From NCBI RefSeq assembly GCF_965249985.1, contig NZ_OZ252280.1: 64,000 nucleotides of DNA; one strand, given 5' to 3'. Both the position numbers and the translations under genes were made by a program. Source of the stretch: Algiphilus sp022763315 (GTDB taxonomy: Bacteria; Pseudomonadota; Gammaproteobacteria; Nevskiales; Nevskiaceae). The notes beneath the pieces are model-generated. The model was not told where the DNA came from. It made no database searches and saw only the letters and a list, made by a program, of their open reading frames with translations. Below, piece by piece: positions 16,681 to 25,716 of the stretch. Within the stretch, counting starts at the first letter, position 1, and each line of letters begins with the position of its first letter.

Positions 16681-17244
16681 TCAGATCGGACCGTCGGCGT
16701 TGGTTACCACCACGCCCTCCGGACAATCCTGCGCGATGCGCCTCACCAAGTCGTCGAAGCCACGCAGTCGTTCATTGAGCGTGATGCGCCGCCCGTCACG
16801 CATTCGGATGATCAGACACGCAAGTTCGGCTCCGGGCACCCAGGTGGCCGCCTGGTCATAGGTCATGCTGGCGACCTGATCGAAGGCCACCTGCTCATGG
16901 CTGAGCCAGCTTGCAATACGCAAGCCACGGCCCGGGTGATAGTCAACCCAGGCCTTGTAGCTGCGCAGTGCGATCAGCGTGAAGGCGAGCGCCCCGACGG
17001 TACCGAGCACCAATAAAGGCCAGCCTGACACGCCGTAGGTGCGAATCCACTCCACGCCCGCGAAAGCAGTGGCGGCGGCCGCCAAGCCCGGCGCAAGTGC
17101 GCGGGCCGGCGCGTGCGTATAGCGCAAGGCGTGTCGATCGCGACGATGTGCCGGACGGTGCTGCTCGCCGGCACGCTCGCCCACCACCAGTAACCAGCAA
17201 AAGGCGGCGAGAGCGAGCAGGACAATGCTGGGCAGAAGATCCAT
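16681..17244 (-). CDS. Small membrane protein of unknown function
   Basis: 187 residues. It has an N-terminal hydrophobic segment (about 3-20), two more (about 58-75 and 82-98), then a soluble C-terminal part with alternating beta pattern (WVDYHPGRGLRIAS, then ACLIIRMRDGRRITLNERLRGF) reminiscent of bacterial PH-like domains. I do not recognise the family. The start at 17244 was chosen because the first membrane helix begins there; the frame opens at 17325. It converges with the SH3b gene, 10 bp apart. Confidence 0.6.
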   Translation of the reverse strand: MDLLPSIVLLALAAFCWLLVVGERAGEQHRPAHRRDRHALRYTHAPARALAPGLAAAATAFAGVEWIRTYGVSGWPLLVLGTVGALAFTLIALRSYKAWVDYHPGRGLRIASWLSHEQVAFDQVASMTYDQAATWVPGAELACLIIRMRDGRRITLNERLRGFDDLVRRIAQDCPEGVVVTNADGPI

Positions 17245-17444
17245 GAAGGGCTCAACAACGCGGGCCGGGGGCGACTGCGGCAAACGCCCCGCTTGGTGAA
17301 ACATCATGCCATCGATCAATGGCACGCATTCAGGGGCAATTCAAGCGCGCAGGCTTTCAATACCCCCGCGGCAGCCCCTCGGGAGGCAGCCGCATCCGAA
17401 GCGTCCACCAGCGGACGCGATTCATCACCAAACCGGGGATAGAC

Positions 17445-18209
17445 ATGATCAAACCGCTTTCCACTGCTTCCGTACTTGCGCTCAGCCTCGCTGCCGGCCC
17501 GGCCATGGCGGACAGCCTGCTCGGCCTTTCCGGTGGTGCCGACGTCAACGTGGGTGTCAACGCCAACGCGTCTCTGGGTCAGCAATTCAAGACACTCGAT
17601 CGGGATGGCGATGGCGTCATCACGCGGTCTGAAGCCGCCGCCAATGCCGAGCTTGCATCCCGCTTCCAGGCAATGGACGGTGACGACAGCGGCAGCCTGA
17701 GCCAGGGCGAATTCAGCGCCGGCCTCAAAGCGCGAGCGGATGCCGCCGGCAAGAGCGCGGGCGAGCGCATGAAGTCCACCATGCAGAGCGGCAAGGAAAT
17801 GGCAGGCGATGCTGCCGCCAAAACCGAGGCCGGGCTGAAAGCGGGCGCCGAGGCCACTGGCGACGCGGCGCGCGAGGCCGCAGCCAAAGCCAAGGCCGGT
17901 GCAGAGGCAAGCGCGGAAGCCGCCACCTCAGCGGCCGAAAAGGCCAAGGCCAGCATGCAGGCGGGTGGCGATGCCACCGCCAAGGCAACCGCGAATCTCA
18001 GCAATGAACTGGCGGGCCAGTTCAAGGCGCTCGACGCCAACCGCGATGGCCGGATCAGTGAAGCGGAGGCGGAAGGCAATGCCGATATCGCCGGCAATTT
18101 TTCCGCCGCCGATGAGAACAATGACGGCCTGCTGACCGGCGCTGAGTTCAAGGTGGCCGCGAAGGCAAAGGCCGACGGTGGCTTCTTCAGCAACCTCTTT
18201 GGCGGCTGA
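17445..18209 (+). CDS. Secreted EF-hand protein with central Ala-rich helix
   Basis: 254 residues with a signal peptide (cleavage near AMA-DS, about residue 22). Four canonical calcium loops are present, each with acidic position 1 and Glu at position 12: DRDGDGVITRSE (52-63), DGDDSGSLSQGE (78-89), DANRDGRISEAE (197-208) and DENNDGLLTGAE (223-234). Between the pairs lies about 100 residues of Ala/Lys/Glu-rich sequence that looks like a long amphipathic helix with LEA-like repeats (AAAKAKAGAEASAEAA). The product should be periplasmic or secreted and bind calcium. The two-pair layout around a flexible helix resembles a calmodulin scheme, but the function is unknown. Confidence 0.8.
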   Translation: MIKPLSTASVLALSLAAGPAMADSLLGLSGGADVNVGVNANASLGQQFKTLDRDGDGVITRSEAAANAELASRFQAMDGDDSGSLSQGEFSAGLKARADAAGKSAGERMKSTMQSGKEMAGDAAAKTEAGLKAGAEATGDAAREAAAKAKAGAEASAEAATSAAEKAKASMQAGGDATAKATANLSNELAGQFKALDANRDGRISEAEAEGNADIAGNFSAADENNDGLLTGAEFKVAAKAKADGGFFSNLFGG

Positions 18210-18523
18210 ACAGCCTGCTATCGATCGCTACTTCGGGCCCCGCGTCCCATGACGCGGGGCCCGTCGTTTGTGCGCGGCCCACTGCGCCCCTCGCAGCGCC
18301 AGAGTCGGGCGTGGCGAAAGAATGGCCAACGGAAACCGGAATCACCCGACCTCTCTGCCCGGATCAGACAATCGACGCGGGCGCTCGTCACAGTGTGCGG
18401 AGAGAACGCGCCGCCATGGGCGTGCAAGCAATACCGCAGGGTGACAGCAACCTGGCTGCGTCGACCAGCGCGCGCCACCGATACGGAGAACAAGCAGTTC
18501 GCGCACGATGCCCGGGCCAACGC
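18210..18523. other. Convergent gap of about 310 bp
   Basis: Lies between the EF-hand gene and the convergent diguanylate cyclase gene. Apart from the hairpin at 18234-18263 I see no supported feature. The frames present lack ribosome sites and family signatures. Confidence 0.5.
18234..18263 (+). terminator. Strong hairpin after EF-hand gene
   Basis: Perfect 13-bp stem CGGGCCCCGCGTC / GACGCGGGGCCCG with a CCAT loop, followed by TCGTTTG. It is 25 bp after the stop and probably a rho-independent terminator with a weak T tail. Confidence 0.7.
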
Positions 18524-19477
18524 CTAGAAAAGTTCAATATCGCCCCATTCCCGCGGGCCATGGTCCGGGTTGGCGGCTGGGCCAAGCAAGGCGTTGACAT
18601 CCACCACGCGATTGCGCCCTCGCCCCTTGGCCTCATAGAGGGCACGGTCAGCGCGCTCAATGATCACCGGCGGCGCCTTGCCCGGCTCGAGAGGCGCGTA
18701 CCCGATGCTCACGGTGACCTGTTTGACGCCGGGGAACTCCGTGCCTTCCACGGCGGCGCGGAAGCGCTCCAGCAGTTGGCGCGCACCCTTGTCGGACCGC
18801 GCCGAAATCAGAGCGGCGAACTCTTCGCCACCGTAGCGGTAGGCATCGTGATGCTCGCCGAAATGCTGACGCAGCAGCTGGGCCAACAGGATCAGCACCT
18901 CATCGCCGTAGAGATGGCCATAGCGGTCGTTGATTGACTTGAAATGATCGATATCGATCAAGGCAAGCCAGTAGGCGTTATCCGCTGTGGCATGGCGGCG
19001 CGATCGGATCAGTTGGGCCGATAGGCCGTCGAGCCGCAGATCGAAGGCACGCCGGTTGCGCAATTGCGTCAGCCGATCACGCTCGGATTCTTCGATCACC
19101 GCCAGAAAGTTGCGGTACAGGCGCAGGAACCCATGGAGCACCGAAACATCCTCGGCGCTGTCACTGCCAAGGTGTACGGCAATCTCCTTGCCGTGCGGCG
19201 CGTCGGGACCGCGCAGCGGCAGCAGATGCCAGCTGCCGCCACCGATGGCGGGGGCGCCCGGCGCCAGTTCGCCACGCTCGGCCAGACGCACCTCACGCAG
19301 CGGCAGCATCTCACCAAGGGTCCGCAACAACCCGGCATGCAGGGCCGCGCGCTCGGTGTCGCGGGTAAGCGCCACCGCGGAATCGAGCAGAGAGGCGCCT
19401 TTCGCGTGTACCGAAGGGCTTGAAGTGACGTGCAGGCCTTCCATGCGGAGTGCACTCAATGCGAATGGTGGCGTCAT
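18524..19477 (-). CDS. Soluble diguanylate cyclase (GGDEF)
   Basis: 317 residues, with no membrane segment. The C-terminal GGDEF domain (about residues 150-300) includes LIDIDHFKSINDRYGH and the active-site motif YGGEEFAAL, and ends with ADRALYEAKGRGRNRV. GGEEF is an active variant, so it should make c-di-GMP. The N-terminal 140 residues form an unrecognised, GAF-like-sized sensor region. The ATG at 19477 has GGAAGC upstream; the frame extends to 19645 without support. Confidence 0.86.
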   Translation of the reverse strand: MTPPFALSALRMEGLHVTSSPSVHAKGASLLDSAVALTRDTERAALHAGLLRTLGEMLPLREVRLAERGELAPGAPAIGGGSWHLLPLRGPDAPHGKEIAVHLGSDSAEDVSVLHGFLRLYRNFLAVIEESERDRLTQLRNRRAFDLRLDGLSAQLIRSRRHATADNAYWLALIDIDHFKSINDRYGHLYGDEVLILLAQLLRQHFGEHHDAYRYGGEEFAALISARSDKGARQLLERFRAAVEGTEFPGVKQVTVSIGYAPLEPGKAPPVIIERADRALYEAKGRGRNRVVDVNALLGPAANPDHGPREWGDIELF

Positions 19478-19556
19478 CAGACCGCTTCCAATCTCCGTCG
19501 TGAGCTTCGCTGTTCGTGCCCGGTTGCCCTCAGCCGACACGCGGTAGAGCGCCCCG

Positions 19557-20309
19557 CTAGAACGACTCCGCCGCGGGCCGGAGATCCAGCTCATGCACCC
19601 AGGCGTCCGCAGGTTGCTGGTGTACTTGCCAGTAGGTATCGGCAACGCTGTCCGGCTGCAAGGTACCGTTTTTACCCTTTGCCAGACGCAAGGCGCGGCC
19701 TGCGCCCTTGAAGGCCCGATCCACCTGCTCCCCGTCGACGATGCCGTCGATAATCACGTGCGCCACATGAATACCCTCGGGGCCATATTCGCGCGCCAAC
19801 GACTGGGCCAGGGCGCGCTCGGCAGCCTTGGCGGCGGCAAAGGCGCTAAAGGGGGGACGTGCGCGCAGCGAGGCCGTCGCACCGGTAAAGACCATGGTGC
19901 TGGGTGCGTCGGCTTCAAGCATGCGTGGGATGGCCCCCTGCGCCACCATGAATCCACCCAGGGCGCATTGGCGCCAGGTGGTCTCGATGTCCTCTGGCGT
20001 CAGCTTGAGGAAGGGCTTCACGACATTGTTGCCCACGTTGTAGACGAGCAGCGCAGGCCGCCAGCCGGCATCGTCGACCGCCACGAACAGCCGCTCCACA
20101 TCGCCCGGCCGGGTCACATCACAGGCGACCGCCATGGCGGTCGCGCCATCCGCGCGCAGCTCCGCGGCCACTGCATCGATCTTGTGCGGGCTGCGGCCGA
20201 CCACGACCACAGCCATGCCTTCTGCCGCGAAACGCCGACAGCAGGCTGCGCCAATACCGCGCTTGGCCCCCACTCCCACAACCACTGCACACGCCGACTT
20301 CTGCTTCAT
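19557..20309 (-). CDS. SDR-family protein with Phe in place of catalytic Tyr
   Basis: 250 residues. The nucleotide-binding region reads VVGVGAKRGIGAACC and the NAG-like motif reads YNVGNN, both slightly off the SDR norm. In the active site, SxxxYxxxK appears as SAFAAAK: the Tyr position is Phe157, while Lys161 is kept. The codon is TTT, read directly. Homologues with AFAAAK exist to my knowledge, so this may be a subfamily trait. Without Tyr, ordinary carbonyl reduction is doubtful. The start has GAGGAG upstream. Confidence 0.8.
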   Translation of the reverse strand: MKQKSACAVVVGVGAKRGIGAACCRRFAAEGMAVVVVGRSPHKIDAVAAELRADGATAMAVACDVTRPGDVERLFVAVDDAGWRPALLVYNVGNNVVKPFLKLTPEDIETTWRQCALGGFMVAQGAIPRMLEADAPSTMVFTGATASLRARPPFSAFAAAKAAERALAQSLAREYGPEGIHVAHVIIDGIVDGEQVDRAFKGAGRALRLAKGKNGTLQPDSVADTYWQVHQQPADAWVHELDLRPAAESF

Positions 20310-20459
20310 GACGCTCTCCTCAGGAAGGGGTGGACCCCTGCACAGGAACACGGAGCCTATCGTGAAGGCGCGCTGGGCGCGCGGCGCGGCGGTCTTGGAC
20401 CTGTCGAGAGCATGATGGGGGGAATGCCCCTACACTGGACTTTGTCCAACGGAGCGCAT

Positions 20460-20612
20460 ATGGCCAAGCCGAACTACAACTTCGAGAAACGACAACGCGA
20501 GCGCAAGAAGGCGCAAAAACAGGAAGAAAAGCGCCAGAAGAAGGCGGACCGGCAAAGCGCCAAAGACGAGGCGGCAGACGCCGACGGCAGCGACGCCGAC
20601 AGCAGGGAATGA
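20460..20612 (+). CDS. Small highly charged conserved protein (50 aa)
   Basis: 50 residues starting MAKPNYNFEKRQRERKKAQK, then a Lys/Arg/Glu-rich helix and an acidic tail. CGGAG precedes the start. Proteins with this opening recur across gammaproteobacteria as uncharacterised small ORFs; the composition suggests nucleic-acid or ribosome contact (inference). It sits just upstream of hspQ on the same strand. Confidence 0.72.
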   Translation: MAKPNYNFEKRQRERKKAQKQEEKRQKKADRQSAKDEAADADGSDADSRE

Positions 20613-20714
20613 GCCCTTATTGCCATCAGGCAACAGCCAGCGGCATCCACCGCCGCATTGACGTCGCCTGACGACTCGGCCAGCCTTTCGGGTCGATTCG
20701 CAGCCGACAGCATC

Positions 20715-21023
20715 ATGGCGCAGCCACGCTTCGCGATCGGAGAGATCGTGCACCATCTCAAGTTCGACTACCGGGGCGTCATCATCGATGTGGATGCCCA
20801 GTACAACGGCTCGGAAGCGTGGTACGAGCAGGTGGCGCGCAGCCGCCCACCCAAGGATGCACCCTGGTACCACGTGCTGGTGGATGGCGCGATGCACAGC
20901 ACCTACGTCGCCGAACGCCACCTCGAAGCCGGTGATTCCAGCCAGCAGATTGAACACCCGGCATTGGGTCAGTTCTTCGACCGCTTCAGCAGCGGGCGCT
21001 ATCACCGACGTGGCATGAACTGA
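20715..21023 (+). CDS. hspQ: Heat-shock protein HspQ
   Basis: 102 residues with the HspQ/YccV pattern FAIGEIVHHLKFDYRGVIIDVDA, WYHVLVDG and STYVAERHL. In E. coli this hemimethylated-DNA-binding-type protein is a heat-shock factor that acts as a specificity-enhancing factor for Lon and promotes decay of mutant DnaA. The length matches. It follows the small charged gene by about 100 bp; no heat-shock promoter is obvious. Confidence 0.93.
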   Translation: MAQPRFAIGEIVHHLKFDYRGVIIDVDAQYNGSEAWYEQVARSRPPKDAPWYHVLVDGAMHSTYVAERHLEAGDSSQQIEHPALGQFFDRFSSGRYHRRGMN

Positions 21024-21079
21024 GCGGCGCGCAATGTAGGCGCGCGCTAGGCTGCCATCACCTCGCCACGGAGTTCCCC

Positions 21080-21814
21080 ATGATGCGCGCAACCCTCCTG
21101 ATGATTCCGCTGCTGCTCTCGGCTTGCAGCCTGATCCGCCCTACCGCGCCCGAAAGCCCTCCACAGGAGGCGACCACTCCGCCGATCGCGGCGGTACAGA
21201 ACGCCCTGCAACGCGAGCTGGAAAAAGGCGGCGACCTCTACCGCGTCGACGCCGCGGCCTCGGATCTGCGCATCTACGTCTTCCGCGGCGGGCGCGCGCC
21301 CACCATGGGCAAGAACCACGTCATCACGGCGCCCAGCCTGCAGGGCTTTGTCGCCCTGCACTCGGATCTGCCCACCGATGCGCATTTCGCCCTTGGCCTG
21401 CACCTCGACCGCCTCGAACTCGATCCTCCCGCGCTGCGTGCGCAAACCGGCGGCAGCTTTGCCAAGCCGCTCACCCAGGAACAGATCGAGGGGACGCGCG
21501 ACAACATGCTCGGTCCCAGCGTGCTCGATGCCGAACAGTATCCCGAGCTCGTGTTGCGCGCGGTGGAAATATCGGGCGACTGGCCGGTGCTTGTGGCCCG
21601 GGTGGAAGTCCAACTGCATGGCCGCAGCCACGTCTACGACAGCCTGATGCAGGTCGAGCGCGAAGAAGACCGCCTGCAGGTCCGCGGTAGCCTGGTGGTG
21701 CGCCAGACCGACTTCGGCATCGAACCGATGACCGTACTCGGGGGCTTGCTCGGCATCCAGGATGCGCTGGGCATTGAATACCGGATCGTGACAAGGCGAA
21801 TCACACCCGAATAG
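21080..21814 (+). CDS. YceI-like lipoprotein
   Basis: 244 residues. The signal peptide ends in a lipobox (LLSAC), so the protein is lipid-anchored. The mature part resembles the YceI fold: YRVDAAASDLRIYVFRGG, GTRDNMLGPSVLDAEQYPE and a late beta-rich region. YceI-like proteins form lipocalin-like barrels that bind isoprenoids or amphiphiles in the periplasm. The match to the classical family is partial, but TRDNMLGPSVLDAEQYPE is close to the family signature. Confidence 0.75.
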   Translation: MMRATLLMIPLLLSACSLIRPTAPESPPQEATTPPIAAVQNALQRELEKGGDLYRVDAAASDLRIYVFRGGRAPTMGKNHVITAPSLQGFVALHSDLPTDAHFALGLHLDRLELDPPALRAQTGGSFAKPLTQEQIEGTRDNMLGPSVLDAEQYPELVLRAVEISGDWPVLVARVEVQLHGRSHVYDSLMQVEREEDRLQVRGSLVVRQTDFGIEPMTVLGGLLGIQDALGIEYRIVTRRITPE

Positions 21815-22016
21815 AATGCTGCCATTGATTGATGGCATTGTCGCTGATCTGCCCCTCGCCGTCGCCGCATGGCAGGCACTGGCGCCCGTGTTCGCCCCTT
21901 GATGCGTGCCCGCTTCGCTGCATGCGGTAACGGCAGACCGGACGACACCGACGCCTGAACGCCCCTTTGGCATGTATCCGGGCCCGGCCCTTAGCACCAC
22001 AGGAGACCGCTTGAGC

Positions 22017-23765
22017 ATGGAAGTATCCCGCTGGATCGACGCAAGTGACGTACAGCTCGCACTCTATGAATGGGGCACGGCGGAAGGACGCCCGACCATC
22101 GTGCTGGTGCACGGCTATCCGGACGCCGCGAGCATCTGGCAGGCCACCGCCGAGGGGCTTGCCCGCGACTTCCACGTCGTCGCCTACGACGTGCGCGGAG
22201 CTGGCCAATCGACACGGCCGGAGGCCACCGCGGCCTATGCTCTCGAGACGCTGGTGGAGGATCTGGCCGCGGTCATTGACACGGTCAGCCCGCATCGCCC
22301 GATCCACCTCGTCGGCCATGACTGGGGCTCCATCCAGTCGTGGGAAGCCGTGACCACGGCCCGGCTAGCGGATCGCATCGCCTCCTACACCTCCATTTCC
22401 GGCCCGAGCCTCGACCACGCCGGTCACTGGGTGCAACGGCGCCTGCGCGCTGGCACCGCCGAAGGCTATTCGGCCGTCGCGCGCCAGCTGGCCCACTCCT
22501 GGTACATCGGCCTGTTCCATCTCCCCGCCCTCGCGCCTACCTTCTGGAAGACCTCCGGCGAGCGCATCTGGCCCGGCGTGCTGGCACGCATCGAAGGCAT
22601 CCGTGAGGCGGCGCCCAATCCGACGCAGGCCGCTGATGGCGCGTACGGCGTCAAGCTGTATCGCGCCAACGTCCGCGACCGGCTGACCCGACCGCGCGAG
22701 CGCCGCACAGCCATCCCGGTGCAGCTGGTCTGTCCACGGCACGACCACTTTATGGTCCCGGACATCTGGGACGATCTGCCGCAATGGACCGAGGGCCTAT
22801 GGCGCTTTGACGTCGACGCCGGGCACTGGCTGCCGCTGTCCCACCCCCTCCTGCTCGCGCATCGCATCGCCACCTTCGTGCGGCACATCGAGGGCGCACC
22901 GGAGTCGCCGGCGCTCGCCCGCGCACGGCGTCACCCGGTCCGGCAAGGCGACGCACTGACCGGGCGGCTGGCGCTGATCACCGGCGCAGGCTCCGGTATC
23001 GGCCGCCAGACCGCACTCGCGCTGGCGCAACGGGGGGTCGACATCATTGCCGCGGATATTGACACCGACGGCGCCGAGCGCACCGCGGAACTCTGCCGCA
23101 TGCTCGACGTCGAGGCCTGGTCCCGGACTGTGGATGTGGGCGATGTCGATGCCATGGAAGCGCTGGCCGATTGGGTCGGCGAGCACTTCGAGGCACCCGA
23201 TATCGTCGTCAACAATGCCGGCATCGGCATGGCCGGTGGCGTGCTCGACACCACCGCGGACGATTGGGAGCGCATTCTGCGTATCAACCTGGGCGGCGTG
23301 ATCCACGGCGCGCGGCTGTTCGCCCGACAGATGGTGACGCATGGCAAGGCCGGGCACATCGTCAATGTGTCCTCCGGGCTTGCCTTCTTCCCGTCTCGCC
23401 AGACGCCGGCCTACGCCACGACCAAGGCGGCCGTGCACATGCTCAGCGACTGCCTGCGTGCCGAGCTTCAGCACCGTGGCATCCACGTGGCCGCCATCTA
23501 CCCCGGTGTGGTGAACACCGGCATCGTCACGCGCACCCGCTTTGCCGGTCAGGATGCGGAACGCGAGGCGGCATCGCGCAGCCGCATCCAGAAGCAGTAC
23601 GAGAGGCGCAATCTCAAGCCGGAAGCCGTCGCCCGCGCCATTGTCGATGCCATCGTGCATCGCCGGCCCGAGGCCATGGTCGGCGTGGAAGTGCACGGCA
23701 TCCGCTGGCTGTCACGTCTCGCTCCCGGCATAACCCGGCGCCTCGCGCGTCTGGACATCGGATAG
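22017..23765 (+). CDS. ephD: Alpha/beta-hydrolase::SDR fusion, EphD type
   Basis: 582 residues with two enzymes in one chain. Residues 1-300: alpha/beta hydrolase with LVHGYPDA, GHDWGS (nucleophile Asp102, as in epoxide hydrolases and dehalogenases) and DAGHWLPL. Residues 317-582: SDR with TGAGSGIGRQ, NNAGIG and the YATTK active site (Tyr466, Lys470). This is the layout of mycobacterial EphD (Rv2214c), implicated in lipid metabolism. ATG at 22017 was chosen; a TTG at 22011 has better spacing from AGGAG (22001). The PF10118 gene follows immediately. The two activities could open an epoxide or ester and oxidise the alcohol (inference). Confidence 0.88.
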   Translation: MEVSRWIDASDVQLALYEWGTAEGRPTIVLVHGYPDAASIWQATAEGLARDFHVVAYDVRGAGQSTRPEATAAYALETLVEDLAAVIDTVSPHRPIHLVGHDWGSIQSWEAVTTARLADRIASYTSISGPSLDHAGHWVQRRLRAGTAEGYSAVARQLAHSWYIGLFHLPALAPTFWKTSGERIWPGVLARIEGIREAAPNPTQAADGAYGVKLYRANVRDRLTRPRERRTAIPVQLVCPRHDHFMVPDIWDDLPQWTEGLWRFDVDAGHWLPLSHPLLLAHRIATFVRHIEGAPESPALARARRHPVRQGDALTGRLALITGAGSGIGRQTALALAQRGVDIIAADIDTDGAERTAELCRMLDVEAWSRTVDVGDVDAMEALADWVGEHFEAPDIVVNNAGIGMAGGVLDTTADDWERILRINLGGVIHGARLFARQMVTHGKAGHIVNVSSGLAFFPSRQTPAYATTKAAVHMLSDCLRAELQHRGIHVAAIYPGVVNTGIVTRTRFAGQDAEREAASRSRIQKQYERRNLKPEAVARAIVDAIVHRRPEAMVGVEVHGIRWLSRLAPGITRRLARLDIG

Positions 23766-23774
23766 GTGCGCGCC

Positions 23775-24701
23775 ATGGTGACGCTCTTCAAACGCGGAAA
23801 CCGCGCTGCAAGCCGAACGCAGGGTGCGCTACAGCCGCGCAAGGTGCGCTTCGACTGGTCCGAGACACCCCTGGAGTGGATTCCGGGGCAACCCTTTGCC
23901 AGTCACTTCATCAACGAGATCAACCTCCTGCTTCCGGCCGGGGAGTTCTGGTTCTGTCGCCTTTATAACCAGGCACTGCCCTACGTGCAGAACGACAAGC
24001 TGCGCGAGGACGTAGAGAACTTCATCCGTCAGGAGGCCATGCACGCACGCGCGCACGGCGGCGCCGTGGCTGATTACCTGAATGCCCACGGCATTGAAAC
24101 CGAAAGCAATACGCGCCAGGAAGACTGGATCTTCGAGACACTGCTGGCGGATGAGCCCTTCGGCAAGGCTTTGCCGCGCGTGCTGCAGTACCGATGGCTG
24201 GTCTTCCGACTGGGGCTGATCGCAGCCATTGAGCACATGACCTGCGTACTCGGCAAGTACGCGCTGGAGAACCGCGTCTGGGACGAAGCCGGCGCCGATC
24301 CGACCCTGCTGGATCTACTGCGCTGGCACGGCGCGGAGGAAGTCGAGCACCGTAGCGTCGCCTTTGACCTCTACTGCCACCTCGGCGGCGGCTATCTGTC
24401 GCGCTACTACCTCGCCAGCATCGCCATGCCGGTGATCTTCGGGCTGTGGGCGCACGGCGCGGCGCACATCATGCGCCAGGATCCGCGCTTCCAGCCGCGC
24501 AAGCCGAGCGCCTTTCGGCCCTGGATCTGGCTAGAGTGGCAACGACAGGCGCGCGGCGGCCATCTGCCGTCCTTGTTCTGGTTGACGCGCCAGCAACTGT
24601 CGTTCTTCCGCCCGAACTATGACCCATTGCACGAGGCGTCCACCGAGGATGCCCTGGCTTACCTCGCGGCATCACCGGCGGCCGCGCGGGCAGCTGCCTG
24701 A
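23775..24701 (+). CDS. PF10118-type predicted metal-dependent hydrolase
   Basis: 308 residues, mostly helical, with ferritin-like metal motifs: ENFIRQEAMHARAH, AAIEHMT and GAEEVEHRSVAFD. This matches the PF10118 family, annotated as predicted metal-dependent hydrolases but probably a di-metal four-helix bundle with unknown chemistry. It begins 9 bp after the EphD-like stop (a GTG at 23766 abuts the stop), so the two are one operon. Such genes often lie beside lipid monooxygenases and SDRs. It converges with the AraC-type regulator. Confidence 0.82.
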   Translation: MVTLFKRGNRAASRTQGALQPRKVRFDWSETPLEWIPGQPFASHFINEINLLLPAGEFWFCRLYNQALPYVQNDKLREDVENFIRQEAMHARAHGGAVADYLNAHGIETESNTRQEDWIFETLLADEPFGKALPRVLQYRWLVFRLGLIAAIEHMTCVLGKYALENRVWDEAGADPTLLDLLRWHGAEEVEHRSVAFDLYCHLGGGYLSRYYLASIAMPVIFGLWAHGAAHIMRQDPRFQPRKPSAFRPWIWLEWQRQARGGHLPSLFWLTRQQLSFFRPNYDPLHEASTEDALAYLAASPAAARAAA

Positions 24702-25708
24702 GACGCACGCTGTCGGATCGCGGTCGGCGTGCGCCCGAACCAGCGGCGACAGGCGCGGGTGAGCGCCGACTGCTCCGACAGACCCACCAGTCCCGCCACC
24801 TGCGATAGCGGCATGGCGGTTGTGGTCAGATAACGCAGTGCGGCCTCCCGCGCCACGCTGTCACGAATGGCCTCGAAGCTGGTGGACTCCGCAGCCAGCC
24901 GGCGACGCAGCGTCCGCGGGTGCAAGGCCAGCATATCCGCAATGTGCGCCCGGTCCGCCGGCCCCGTACCGAGGCTGTGCGTCACCGCCAGCCGCACGCG
25001 CGTCGCGAGACTGTCGCCAGGTCGGGCGTAGTGCAACTCCAGATGATCAGCGGCCAGCTGTCGCAGCGTATCGTTAACCTCGGCCAGGGGCGTCGACAAG
25101 TCGATCGGGCGCAGGAACAGGGCCGCGATCGGCTCCGCTGGCCGCACTTCGGCGCCGAAGAAGCGTGCGTAGCGGGCCAGCGGCGCCAAGGGTGCATGCG
25201 GCAACGCCACCGCATGCAGCCGGTAATGCTGACGGCCGAGAAACTGCAGAATGCGATGCAGCACCCCAAGGGTCAGGTCCATGCCCTGGCGCGCGGTCGG
25301 CAAGCCTTCGATGGTGTAGGCGACGCGGATTTCGGCCAGACCGGGCTCGCGCGGACTGTCGAGCACTGGCTCCAGCGCAATCGCCGGGCTGTGCACGAAG
25401 AGGTAGCGGCGCGCACACTGCAGCGCGTCCGCGACGGTGGCGGAGTGCTGCATGGCCACCGCGAGCGGGCCGAGAATACTGATGTCCTGCGTCCCCGCCA
25501 GGCGCAGCCCGAAATCCGGACAGTGCAGCACCTCGGCCGCGGCTTCGAGCAATTGGCCGGAGGCATGCAGGGAAATGAGCGCATCCTCGTTCTCCAGCGT
25601 CGCCGGGGCGACGCCAAAGCGCTGCAGCAGCGGCTCCGGGTCACCGCCCAGCTCGCGCACAAGATGACGGTAATTGCGCAAACCCCCGGATCGGATCATT
25701 GCGTCCAT
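24659..25708 (-). CDS. AraC-family regulator, VirS-like
   Basis: 349 residues. The N-terminal two-thirds match the AraC-type ligand domain PF12625 (ENEDALISLHASGQLLEAAA, then CPDFGLRLAGTQDISILGPL). The C-terminal AraC helix-turn-helix pair follows (about residues 255-335): IADMLALHPRTLRRRLAAES and LSQVAGLVGLSEQSALTRAC. This is the architecture of VirS, regulator of the mymA operon in M. tuberculosis, and of many regulators of monooxygenase genes. It is divergent from SDR - hydrolase - flavin monooxygenase, its probable targets. Its 3' end overlaps the PF10118 gene by 43 nt. Confidence 0.9.
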   Translation of the reverse strand: MDAMIRSGGLRNYRHLVRELGGDPEPLLQRFGVAPATLENEDALISLHASGQLLEAAAEVLHCPDFGLRLAGTQDISILGPLAVAMQHSATVADALQCARRYLFVHSPAIALEPVLDSPREPGLAEIRVAYTIEGLPTARQGMDLTLGVLHRILQFLGRQHYRLHAVALPHAPLAPLARYARFFGAEVRPAEPIAALFLRPIDLSTPLAEVNDTLRQLAADHLELHYARPGDSLATRVRLAVTHSLGTGPADRAHIADMLALHPRTLRRRLAAESTSFEAIRDSVAREAALRYLTTTAMPLSQVAGLVGLSEQSALTRACRRWFGRTPTAIRQRASQAAARAAAGDAAR

Positions 25709-25716
25709 GGCCCATA

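Noticed and set aside
19593..20459. Upstream extension of the small charged gene before hspQ
   Set aside because: Antisense to the SDR gene; the conserved protein starts at MAKPNYNF with a ribosome site.
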